This document shows positions 1 through 6,056 of a stretch of DNA of 8,453 nt, one piece after another. The notes under the pieces were generated by a model. That model saw nothing but the letters and a program-made list of their open reading frames with translations, was not told where the DNA came from and did no database searches. This DNA is from Pseudomonadota bacterium (GTDB lineage Bacteria > Pseudomonadota > Alphaproteobacteria > Rhodospirillales > Magnetospirillaceae), in the NCBI GenBank assembly GCA_023437865.1, contig JAEZFE010000136.1, forward strand, positions 1 through 8,453, given 5' to 3'. The position numbers and the translations under genes are program-made. The stretch's first letter is position 1. Every line of letters starts with the position of its first letter.

Positions 1-441
1 GAACAGCACGGCGACGAACAGCGGCGTCCACGCCATGTCGAGCGGGACGGTGATGGCCGAGCCGGTGACGAACAGCCGCAGCTCGTGGATGTCGCGGGTG
101 GCCTGGGCCGCCTGGGGCGACCCGGTACGCAGGGATTCGGCGACCGCCGCCTCCAGCGCCGGTGCCGACAGCCGCCGCGACAGGCCCACGCCCAGCACCG
201 TGAAGATCCGGGCGCGGATGCCGTCGAGGACTCCCATGGTGGCGATGCCGGCCAGCGTCAGCACCGTCAGCATGATCAGCGTGTCGGTGCTGCGGCTGTT
301 GAGCACGCGGTCATAGACCTGCAGCGTGTACATGGGCAGCGCCAGTTGCAGCACGTTGACGAAGCAGCTCAGCAAGGCGGCGAACAGCAGGCCCTTGACG
401 CAACGCCGCTTGGTGGCGGCCAGCATTTCGGCGGCGGTCAT
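1..441 (-). CDS. Type I secretion ABC transporter, PrtD family (N-terminal 147 codons, runs off left edge)
   Basis: This is the start of an inner-membrane ABC exporter that, with a membrane-fusion protein and an outer-membrane channel, drives one-step secretion of proteins bearing a C-terminal signal. Only the N-terminal transmembrane part is present. A hydrophobic segment at about residues 17-37 runs into the signature LPMYTLQVYDRVLNSRSTDT (35-54), which is highly characteristic of PrtD/RsaD/AprD-type permease-ATPases. A second membrane segment lies at about 55-73, and a third begins near 138. The Walker motifs would lie beyond the window; family members are usually 550-600 aa, so about a quarter is seen. 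The ATG at 439-441 is preceded by GAGGG four bases upstream, which overlaps the stop of the preceding glycosyltransferase gene, so the two are coupled. An in-frame ATG five codons later is a possible alternative start. The family call is firm; the substrate is inferred from the secreted-protein C-terminus at the right edge. Confidence 0.9.
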   Translation of the reverse strand, partial: MTAAEMLAATKRRCVKGLLFAALLSCFVNVLQLALPMYTLQVYDRVLNSRSTDTLIMLTVLTLAGIATMGVLDGIRARIFTVLGVGLSRRLSAPALEAAVAESLRTGSPQAAQATRDIHELRLFVTGSAITVPLDMAWTPLFVAVLF

Positions 442-445
442 GATG

Positions 446-450
446 CCCTC
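446..450 (-). promoter_or_regulatory. Shine-Dalgarno of the ABC transporter, overlapping the upstream stop codon
   Basis: On the minus strand the sequence reads TGAGGGCATCATG. The TGA ends the upstream glycosyltransferase gene, and GAGGG is the ribosome-binding site for the ATG at 441, with four bases between. Terminating ribosomes would sit on the next start site, so translational coupling is expected. Confidence 0.65.
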
Positions 451-1741
451 ACGCGTTGGCCGCCTTGGGCAATGGCGGGGTGGTGCGGCCATGGGCCAGA
501 TGCTGGTAGATGGCGACGTGAGCCCGCGCGCAATCCTCGTAGCTCAGCGGACGGCGGATCTTGGCGCGTAGGCGGTCCCAGATTGTGGCGTCGGTCAGCA
601 CCTCGGTGAAGCGGTCGACCAAATCCTCGACCGAGCCCACGCGGAAATGCAGGCCGTCCACGTTGTGGCGCACCTTCTCGGCCATGCCGCCGATATTGCT
701 GCTGATGACCGGGCGGCCGTGGGCGAAGGCCTCCTGAATCACCAGCGGCGAGTTCTCCCACCAGATGGACGGCACGATCACGTAGTCGATGTCCTTCATC
801 AGCGCCGGCATTTCGGGCGCCTTGTAGGAGCCGTAGAAGCGGGCGCGGCGGCCGGCGCGCTCCATCAGCTCCTTGAAGTCCTTCTGGAAATCCTGGGGCT
901 GGTTCTCCAGGTTGCCCCCGAAGAACGCCACCGAGGCGTCGTCGCCCCAAACCTCGTCGGGTACGCGGGTGATGGCGTCCAGCAGCACATGCACGCCCTT
1001 GAAGCGGGTGACCTGGCCGAAATAGGCGAAGCGGCAGCGCCGGCCGCCCTTGGCGATGGGGCGCGGCTTGGCGATGTCGTTCAGTATCAGGCCGTTCTCC
1101 AGAAAGGTGCACTTCTCGCGCGGCAGGCCCCAATCCACGTAGCGGTCGATCAGGAACTGGCTGGGCGAGACGAAGTGGTCGACCATCTCGAAGAAGGTCT
1201 TGAGGAACAGCTCGCGCTTCATGAACTCGCCGGCGGCGATGCTGGGGAAGCACATGCCGCACTCGGCCGGCGACGAACGCTGGCACAGGGTGGCCTTGCC
1301 GCCGGTCTTCACCATCTGGCCGTGGTGGTGGCAGATGGACAGGTATTCGTGCAGGGTCACCACGATGGCGACGTCGGGGAAGTGCTTCTTGACCGCGTAG
1401 ACGGTTTCCACGCCCAGGCCAAGGAAGTGGTGGAAGTGCACCACGTCGGGACGGACGTCGGCGATGTAGCGCACGAAATCCTGTTCCAGGCTTTCGAGAT
1501 TGCGGTTGGACAGGCGGAAGTGGTCGTAATCGTTGGCCCAGAACAGCGCCTCGCGCTCCTTCTGGCGCAAGCTCATCAGAGCGGTGCCCTTGTGCTTGGC
1601 CACCGGCGGGCCGACGCGGGCCAGATAGTGGCTCTCGCAATCGGGCAGGGTGTTCAGGCCCAGATGCAGGTTGTAGGAGGCGACTTCCGCGCCGCCGATG
1701 GAGAAGGAGGGGTGACCGTGGGAGACTACAAGCACGCGCAT
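449..1741 (-). CDS. GT4-type (GT-B fold) glycosyltransferase, paralogue 2
   Basis: This is a predicted cytoplasmic retaining glycosyltransferase that moves a sugar from a nucleotide-sugar donor; donor and acceptor cannot be read from the sequence. The 430-aa length fits the GT4 family. The N-terminal Rossmann domain starts MRVLVVSHGHPSFSIGGAEV with the usual GG(A/S)E acceptor-side loop (16-19). The PDVVHFHHF stretch (98-106) and a four-cysteine cluster (C137, C153, C161, C164), possibly a metal site, follow. The C-terminal domain has the donor-site lysine in RFKG (K248) and an EX7E motif, E329 to E337, in WWENSPLVIQEAF. It is clearly paralogous to the 422-aa gene two genes upstream. The chosen ATG at 1741 lies 12 bases after AGAAGG. 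The ATG at 1753 (adding MSQT) resembles the paralogue's MSKP start but abuts that SD with no spacing, so the start is uncertain. The gap to the preceding gene is 17 bases with this start. Confidence 0.93.
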   Translation of the reverse strand: MRVLVVSHGHPSFSIGGAEVASYNLHLGLNTLPDCESHYLARVGPPVAKHKGTALMSLRQKEREALFWANDYDHFRLSNRNLESLEQDFVRYIADVRPDVVHFHHFLGLGVETVYAVKKHFPDVAIVVTLHEYLSICHHHGQMVKTGGKATLCQRSSPAECGMCFPSIAAGEFMKRELFLKTFFEMVDHFVSPSQFLIDRYVDWGLPREKCTFLENGLILNDIAKPRPIAKGGRRCRFAYFGQVTRFKGVHVLLDAITRVPDEVWGDDASVAFFGGNLENQPQDFQKDFKELMERAGRRARFYGSYKAPEMPALMKDIDYVIVPSIWWENSPLVIQEAFAHGRPVISSNIGGMAEKVRHNVDGLHFRVGSVEDLVDRFTEVLTDATIWDRLRAKIRRPLSYEDCARAHVAIYQHLAHGRTTPPLPKAANA

Positions 1742-1753
1742 CGTCTGACTCAT

Positions 1754-1759
1754 CCTTCT
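1754..1759 (-). promoter_or_regulatory. Shine-Dalgarno deciding the start of the second GT4 gene
   Basis: The minus strand reads TGAGAAGGATGAGTCAGACGATG. AGAAGG directly touches the first ATG (1753), leaving no spacer, and lies 12 bases before the second ATG (1741). The second spacing is long but workable, so it favours the 430-aa product. The upstream gene's TGA shares the SD's first base region. Confidence 0.45.
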
Positions 1760-3927
1760 CAGTTGGCGGCGGGCGCGGCGGCCCATTTGCGGTCGAAGCC
1801 CCACTCGTCCACCAGGCGGCCGGTCTGACGCCAATATTCGGACTCGCCGGCTTCGGCGGGATCGTCGAGCGCCACCATTTCCACGGTCGGCGCCCACAGG
1901 CAGGCATAGCCGGCGGCACGCAGGCGCAGGAAGAAGTCGGGGCCCTTCCATTCGGCGCCGACGTAATCGCGGGCGAAGCCGCCCATGGCGGCGAACACCC
2001 GCTTGGGGATCAGGCAGCATTCGATGGTGCCAACCTGCACCGGCACCGGTGCGCCGCCCTCGTCGGGCAGCCAATGGCGGGCATAGCCGGCGTAGCGGGT
2101 CAGCGAGGTGCGGTCCACCGCGCCGCCGTCGGAACGCTGGCCGGCGAACTTGATGGATTCGTCCTCCCACAGCAGGGTGGGGCAGACCGCGCCGGGCAGT
2201 TCGGTGGCGAACAGCGGCTTGCCCAGCCGCGACAGCCAGCCCTTGCCGCGCGGCAGCACGCCGGCCGACAGGAACAGCAGCAGATCGGCTTCGGCGAAGG
2301 CGGCGCCGGCCTCCAGTGCCGTGCAATGGTCCATCTCGTCGGCGGACACCACCATGCGACCATGCAGGCCATAGAAGCGGGCGGCGCGCTGCAGGCTGGC
2401 GCCCAGTTGGGTAGCGTTGCCGGGCTGGGCCACCGCCAGGATTTCCACCGCCGCCAGTTCGGGATCGACGGCGAACCGAGCCAGGGTGACGTCGATGTCG
2501 GTGGTGCCGGCGGGCACCGGGATGATGGCGGTGACGCGCGGCTTGCGGTCGGAACGGCCGAAGCTGCACGCCACGTGGCAGCGCCGGGCGGCGGGCAAGC
2601 GGGCTGAGGCGGCGGTGACCATGGGACCGAGCTGGCCGGCGATCACGGATGCGGCGGCGGCCCCTCGGATGTCGAGGCTGGTCAGCATGCGGCGGACCAG
2701 CGCCGCACTCGGCGGCGTGACCGGCACCGGCACGAAGGCGGTGCGCTCGTCGTCGAGCGCGATCTCCAGGAACCAGCTCGTCCCCGGCTCGCAGGGGCAC
2801 GGTACCGAGGCCAGGAAGCCGTGGGCATCGTCGCCCGGCATGATGCGGCCCGCGAACAGCGGATCGGCGCCGTAGCCGGCGGACACGTCGGGGCGGTCGC
2901 TGCGGTGCCAGCTCTCGTCGATGCGCTGGGCGAAGCCGGCGGTATTGCGCAGCCGCACCGTCACCACGTGCCGCTCGGGGTCGAGCAGCCAGCCGGTCAG
3001 GAACACGCCCGACCCGGCGGTGCCGACCGCCAAGTCGATGGCGGCGCGCACCGGCGCGGCCAGTGACGACAGGGTCTCATGGCCCTCGAAGCGCGGCCCG
3101 CCCAGGCGCTTGAACAGCCCGGCGGTGGCGGGTTCGGTGCGCAGGGCGGGCAGGATGCCGGCCAGATGCGCCGAAGTCTCGGCCTCGGACAGGAAGCGGC
3201 GATTCTCGAACACTTCCAGCCGGTGCCAGCTGTCGCCCCGGCGGAAGAAGACGCGGCGGATGCTGCGCCAATCCACCGATGCGCCGGCCAGCAGGGCGAC
3301 CATGCCGCGCCCGGCCGAGCCCAAATCGGGCCGATCATGGGTGGCGATGGCGGCGCCCACGCGGTCGAAGCGGCTGCTTTCCACCACCAGATCGGCGCGT
3401 CCGGCGGTCAGGTGCATGGACCAGCCCTGGATCACCAGCGCGCCCTCGGCGTGGCCCATCAGTTCCAGATAGCCGTCCAGCGGCACCACCTTTTCGAACA
3501 GCGCGAACAAGGCGGCGCTGCGGCGCGGGGTGGGCTGCTCCAGCAGGACTTCTTCGAGGAAGCTCAGCAATGCCGGCTCGGCCTGGGCCAGGGTGGCCAG
3601 CTCGGCGAACAGGCCGCCGCAATCCAGCGACGGGCGTGGCGGCTGCAACTCGTAGCGCATGCGTTTGTTGGGGCTGGTCAGCGCGGCGGTGCCGCCCAGG
3701 CGCATGACGTCGGGGCCGGAAATGGCGGCGACGAACCAATGGCTCTCGGCCCCTTCGGCGATGCGCGGCCAGGTGTGGATGCGGGCGCTGCCGATGGCCT
3801 GGCCGCCGATCTTCACCTCGCCCGAGCCGGGGAGCAGGCGTTCGCTCCACCCGGCCACCAGGGCGAGATCGTCATCGACCAGCGCGGCGCCCAGCATGGC
3901 GCCGGCGGGATTGATGGTCTCGGTCAT
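1759..3927 (-). CDS. Large GT2-fold glycosyltransferase-like protein with replaced catalytic residues, probably a pseudoenzyme
   Basis: This 722-aa protein is a divergent paralogue of the 741-aa GT2 protein in the same operon. Residues 1-460 hold three copies of a module centred on a hydrophobic strand ending in GW: LALVAGW (21-27), ALVIQGW (163-169) and VFLTGW (308-313), the last continuing as GWLLDP. The GT2-like domain starts near 464 (RVTAIIPVP). Compared with the paralogue, the nucleotide-binding Asp of YVLDS is Q501, the metal-binding NSD is SAG (554-556), and the ED of GDYEDSD is KG (661-662). The surrounding scaffold is kept: TLLWEDESIKFAGQ, the GTIECCLIPKRVFAAMGGF region and FFLRLRAAGY. 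The fold is therefore intact but the active site is gone. A role as a binding partner or scaffold for the neighbouring transferases is inference. The ATG at 3927 has AGGAG six bases upstream. There are no frameshifts or stops, so it is not simply decaying. Confidence 0.85.
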   Translation of the reverse strand: MTETINPAGAMLGAALVDDDLALVAGWSERLLPGSGEVKIGGQAIGSARIHTWPRIAEGAESHWFVAAISGPDVMRLGGTAALTSPNKRMRYELQPPRPSLDCGGLFAELATLAQAEPALLSFLEEVLLEQPTPRRSAALFALFEKVVPLDGYLELMGHAEGALVIQGWSMHLTAGRADLVVESSRFDRVGAAIATHDRPDLGSAGRGMVALLAGASVDWRSIRRVFFRRGDSWHRLEVFENRRFLSEAETSAHLAGILPALRTEPATAGLFKRLGGPRFEGHETLSSLAAPVRAAIDLAVGTAGSGVFLTGWLLDPERHVVTVRLRNTAGFAQRIDESWHRSDRPDVSAGYGADPLFAGRIMPGDDAHGFLASVPCPCEPGTSWFLEIALDDERTAFVPVPVTPPSAALVRRMLTSLDIRGAAAASVIAGQLGPMVTAASARLPAARRCHVACSFGRSDRKPRVTAIIPVPAGTTDIDVTLARFAVDPELAAVEILAVAQPGNATQLGASLQRAARFYGLHGRMVVSADEMDHCTALEAGAAFAEADLLLFLSAGVLPRGKGWLSRLGKPLFATELPGAVCPTLLWEDESIKFAGQRSDGGAVDRTSLTRYAGYARHWLPDEGGAPVPVQVGTIECCLIPKRVFAAMGGFARDYVGAEWKGPDFFLRLRAAGYACLWAPTVEMVALDDPAEAGESEYWRQTGRLVDEWGFDRKWAAAPAAN

Positions 3928-3933
3928 GAAATT

Positions 3934-3938
3934 CTCCT
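3934..3938 (-). promoter_or_regulatory. Strong Shine-Dalgarno overlapping the upstream TAG stop
   Basis: The minus strand reads GAGTAGGAGAATTTCATG. TAG (3937-3939) ends the first GT4 gene, and its last two bases are the start of AGGAG, which sits six bases before the ATG at 3927. It is the clearest ribosome-binding site in the window and fixes the start of the GT2-like gene. Confidence 0.75.
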
Positions 3939-5205
3939 ACTCGGCCGCGGCGAGGGCGGGGGTGGTGAGGGCGTAGGCGTCGAGGTGCTCGGCGGCGGTC
4001 TCGGCCATGGTGGGGACCGGCGGCAGGCTGGCCAGCAGGCGCTCCCACAGGCCGTCCTCGGTCATGGCGCGGCGCATGGCATCGGCCAGGCTGCGCGGGT
4101 CGCCGGCGCGGAAATGCAGGCCCGAGACGTTGTGCAGCACCGCCTCGGCCATGCCGCCGATGCCGCTGCACAGCACCGGTCGCATGTGCTGGAACGCCTC
4201 CTGGATGACCAGGGGGGCGTTTTCCCACCACACCGACGGCATGATGACCCAGTCCACCGCCCCCATCAGGGCGGGCAGCTCGGCGGCGCGGTAGGGGCCG
4301 AGATGCTGGGCCGCCGGCTGGGCGGCCTTGAGCTTGTCGGCGAAATCGGCCTTGAACTCGTCGCTTTGGAACGGCGTGCCGCCGTTGACCATCAGCTGGA
4401 AGTCCACGCCCTCGGCCTGAAGCAGCCGCGCCGCCTCCAGCGCGACGTTGACGCCCTTGAACGGACTGAGATTGCCGAAATAGCCGAACACATTGCGCTT
4501 GCCGTCGCGCGATTTGCGAAGCGGCTGCGGCGCGCCGTCCGGGCGGCCGTTGCGGATTACCGCGATGCGGTGGGGCTCAAGCCCCCAGGCAATATAGCGC
4601 TGGCGCAGGAATTCGCTGGGGGCGATGAACTGGTCCACCAGCGAGAACAAGGTCTTCATGTGCTTGTCGCGCAACACGAACTTGTCGGCACTGACGCCCG
4701 GGAAGCACTTGCCGCAGGCATCGGGGCTGGCGCCGCCGCACAGCTCCATGGTGCCGGCTTTGACCATCTGGCCGTGATTGGCGCAGATGGCGTAGTAATC
4801 GTGCAGCGTGAACACGATGCGGGCCTGGGGCAGCAGGCGGCGTACCAGGAACAGCGCCTCGACGCCGATCAACAGCGCGTGGTGGAAGTGCACCACGTCG
4901 GGTCGGAACGACAGGAGAAGCTGGGTCAGGTCCGGCACGATGCCGTGCAGGTCCACTTGCGACAGGGTGAAATGGTCGAAATGGCCGGCCCACAGCATGA
5001 CCTCGTCGGCGCTGCGGCCCACGGTCTGGAAATTGGTGCCCGGCTTCTGCTCGCGGTGGACGTTGTTGGTGCAAGCCAGGAACAGGGCCTCGACCTCGCC
5101 GCTCGCCTTCATGGCGCCGAACAGGTCGTGGGCGAAGATCTCGCTGCCGCCGGGATGCAGGCTGGGGTGGTTGTGGGCGATGAACAGGACGCGCGGCTTG
5201 CTCAT
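3937..5205 (-). CDS. GT4-type (GT-B fold) glycosyltransferase, paralogue 1
   Basis: This 422-aa predicted cytoplasmic retaining glycosyltransferase uses a nucleotide-sugar donor; the sugar and acceptor are unknown. The N-terminal domain starts MSKPRVLFIAHNHPSLHPGG, with GGSE at 19-22. PDVVHFHHALLIGVE (102-116) and HDYYAICANHGQMVK (135-149) follow. Four cysteines (C141, C156, C164, C167) match those of the second GT4 paralogue and could bind a metal. The C-terminal domain has a donor-binding lysine in SPFKG (K250) and an EX7E motif from E328 to E336 in WWENAPLVIQEAF, then SGIGGMAEAV. The ATG at 5205 overlaps the methyltransferase stop as ATGA and has GGGAGG seven bases upstream, so the start is well supported. 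Its own TAG stop overlaps the Shine-Dalgarno of the next gene. Both core catalytic motifs are intact, so activity is expected. Confidence 0.94.
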   Translation of the reverse strand: MSKPRVLFIAHNHPSLHPGGSEIFAHDLFGAMKASGEVEALFLACTNNVHREQKPGTNFQTVGRSADEVMLWAGHFDHFTLSQVDLHGIVPDLTQLLLSFRPDVVHFHHALLIGVEALFLVRRLLPQARIVFTLHDYYAICANHGQMVKAGTMELCGGASPDACGKCFPGVSADKFVLRDKHMKTLFSLVDQFIAPSEFLRQRYIAWGLEPHRIAVIRNGRPDGAPQPLRKSRDGKRNVFGYFGNLSPFKGVNVALEAARLLQAEGVDFQLMVNGGTPFQSDEFKADFADKLKAAQPAAQHLGPYRAAELPALMGAVDWVIMPSVWWENAPLVIQEAFQHMRPVLCSGIGGMAEAVLHNVSGLHFRAGDPRSLADAMRRAMTEDGLWERLLASLPPVPTMAETAAEHLDAYALTTPALAAAE

Positions 5206-6056
5206 CGGCCATCCTCCCGGGTTAGCACAAGAAGATCCTGGTAATTGCGCGATCGCCGCCCGCTCCAATGGCCGTAGGCGACGGGGGCGCCGAGGGTGAG
5301 GCCGTTGCGGGCGAACAGCGCCATCAGCCAATCCTCGTCGAAGGCCACGGCGCCGCCAGGATTGGCGGCGTCGGCCTGGTATTCCGGTCCGCTGGCGCCA
5401 GGGTCGAAGGCCAGGCGGCGATTGTCCTGGCGCAGGCCGGCGCGGGCGGCTTCGTTCATCAGGAACAGGCTGAGGAAACAGCGTCCGCCGGGGCGCAGCA
5501 TGCGCCCGATCTCGGCGGCATAGGCCTCGGTGGTGGCCTGATCCAGGTGGGTGATGACCGACGTCATTAGAATGAAGTCGAAGCGGCCATCGGCGAAGGG
5601 CAGCGCCACGCGCTGGGCCGGCAGGTTGCCGACCGGGTTGTAAACCGGGTTGCGGTAATCCAGGTGGCGAAAGCGGAAATTGCCATAGGCCGGGGTGATG
5701 GTCTGGGCGCACCAGGCGATGCCGTCCTTGACCACGTCCACGCCGTCATAGCTGCCGGCGCCGAAACTCAGCCACTGAGTCAAAGGCAGCGCCATGCGGC
5801 CGATGCCGCAGCCGATTTCCAGCACCCGGTCGCTGGGCGCCAGTCCGCCCAGGCGGACGAAATGGCCCAGGAACTCGGCGCCGATGGCGCGGAAATCGCC
5901 GTCGCCGACGAAATGGCGCTCGGAGGGCGGAACGGGGATGAAGCGGTTGGTGGCGTAGACGCGGGCAACGGTGCCCACGTCTGGGGTGCGCAGACCCTTG
6001 ACCAGGGAGATGGCGGCGGGCGCGTCAGGCAGGGCAGGCGCGGCAGCGTGGCTCAT
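5202..6056 (-). CDS. Class I SAM-dependent methyltransferase
   Basis: The product is a 284-aa predicted cytoplasmic methyltransferase with a Rossmann-like core. Motif I is VLEIGCGIGRMALPL (78-92), the Gly-rich SAM-binding loop. An acidic residue at the end of strand 2 (D107 in YDGVDVV) should contact the SAM ribose. FDFILMTSVITHL (159-171) resembles motif IV, and AEIGRMLRPGGRCFLSLFL (181-199) is the usual post-motif region of Methyltransf_11/25-type enzymes. Placed between glycosyltransferases, it most likely methylates a sugar or the end of a glycan chain, though a protein or lipid target cannot be excluded. The start ATG overlaps the preceding GT2 stop as ATGA, with GGAG seven bases upstream inside that gene. 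The stop overlaps the next gene's ATG in the same way. The fold assignment is firm; the substrate is inference. Confidence 0.92.
   Translation of the reverse strand: MSHAAAPALPDAPAAISLVKGLRTPDVGTVARVYATNRFIPVPPSERHFVGDGDFRAIGAEFLGHFVRLGGLAPSDRVLEIGCGIGRMALPLTQWLSFGAGSYDGVDVVKDGIAWCAQTITPAYGNFRFRHLDYRNPVYNPVGNLPAQRVALPFADGRFDFILMTSVITHLDQATTEAYAAEIGRMLRPGGRCFLSLFLMNEAARAGLRQDNRRLAFDPGASGPEYQADAANPGGAVAFDEDWLMALFARNGLTLGAPVAYGHWSGRRSRNYQDLLVLTREDGR
5213..5218 (-). promoter_or_regulatory. Shine-Dalgarno of the first GT4 gene, inside the methyltransferase gene
   Basis: GGGAGG on the minus strand lies seven bases before the ATG at 5205, within the last codons of the methyltransferase gene. Together with the ATGA overlap it supports this start and indicates coupled translation. 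Confidence 0.65.

Noticed and set aside
438..1919. A 493-codon minus-strand frame overlapping the second GT4 gene
   Set aside because: It is a shifted reading of the GT4 gene, with Pro/Arg-rich composition and no domain.
449..2800. A 783-codon minus-strand frame that would fuse extra sequence to the N-terminus of the second GT4 protein
   Set aside because: The extra N-terminal part is an Arg-rich out-of-frame reading of the 722-aa gene. The real GT4 N-terminus (MRVLVVSHGH) begins at 1741 next to a ribosome-binding site.
3079..5244. A 721-codon open frame on the plus strand
   Set aside because: It lies wholly antisense to the GT2-like and GT4 genes and encodes a low-complexity sequence rich in Ala, Gly, Gln, His and Arg with no recognisable motif. 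Long antisense frames are expected opposite G+C-rich genes with strong third-position bias.
3937..5712. A 591-codon frame extending the first GT4 protein upstream
   Set aside because: The extension overlaps the methyltransferase gene in another frame and is Arg/Pro-rich. The ATG at 5205 with GGGAGG upstream and the ATGA overlap is the natural start.
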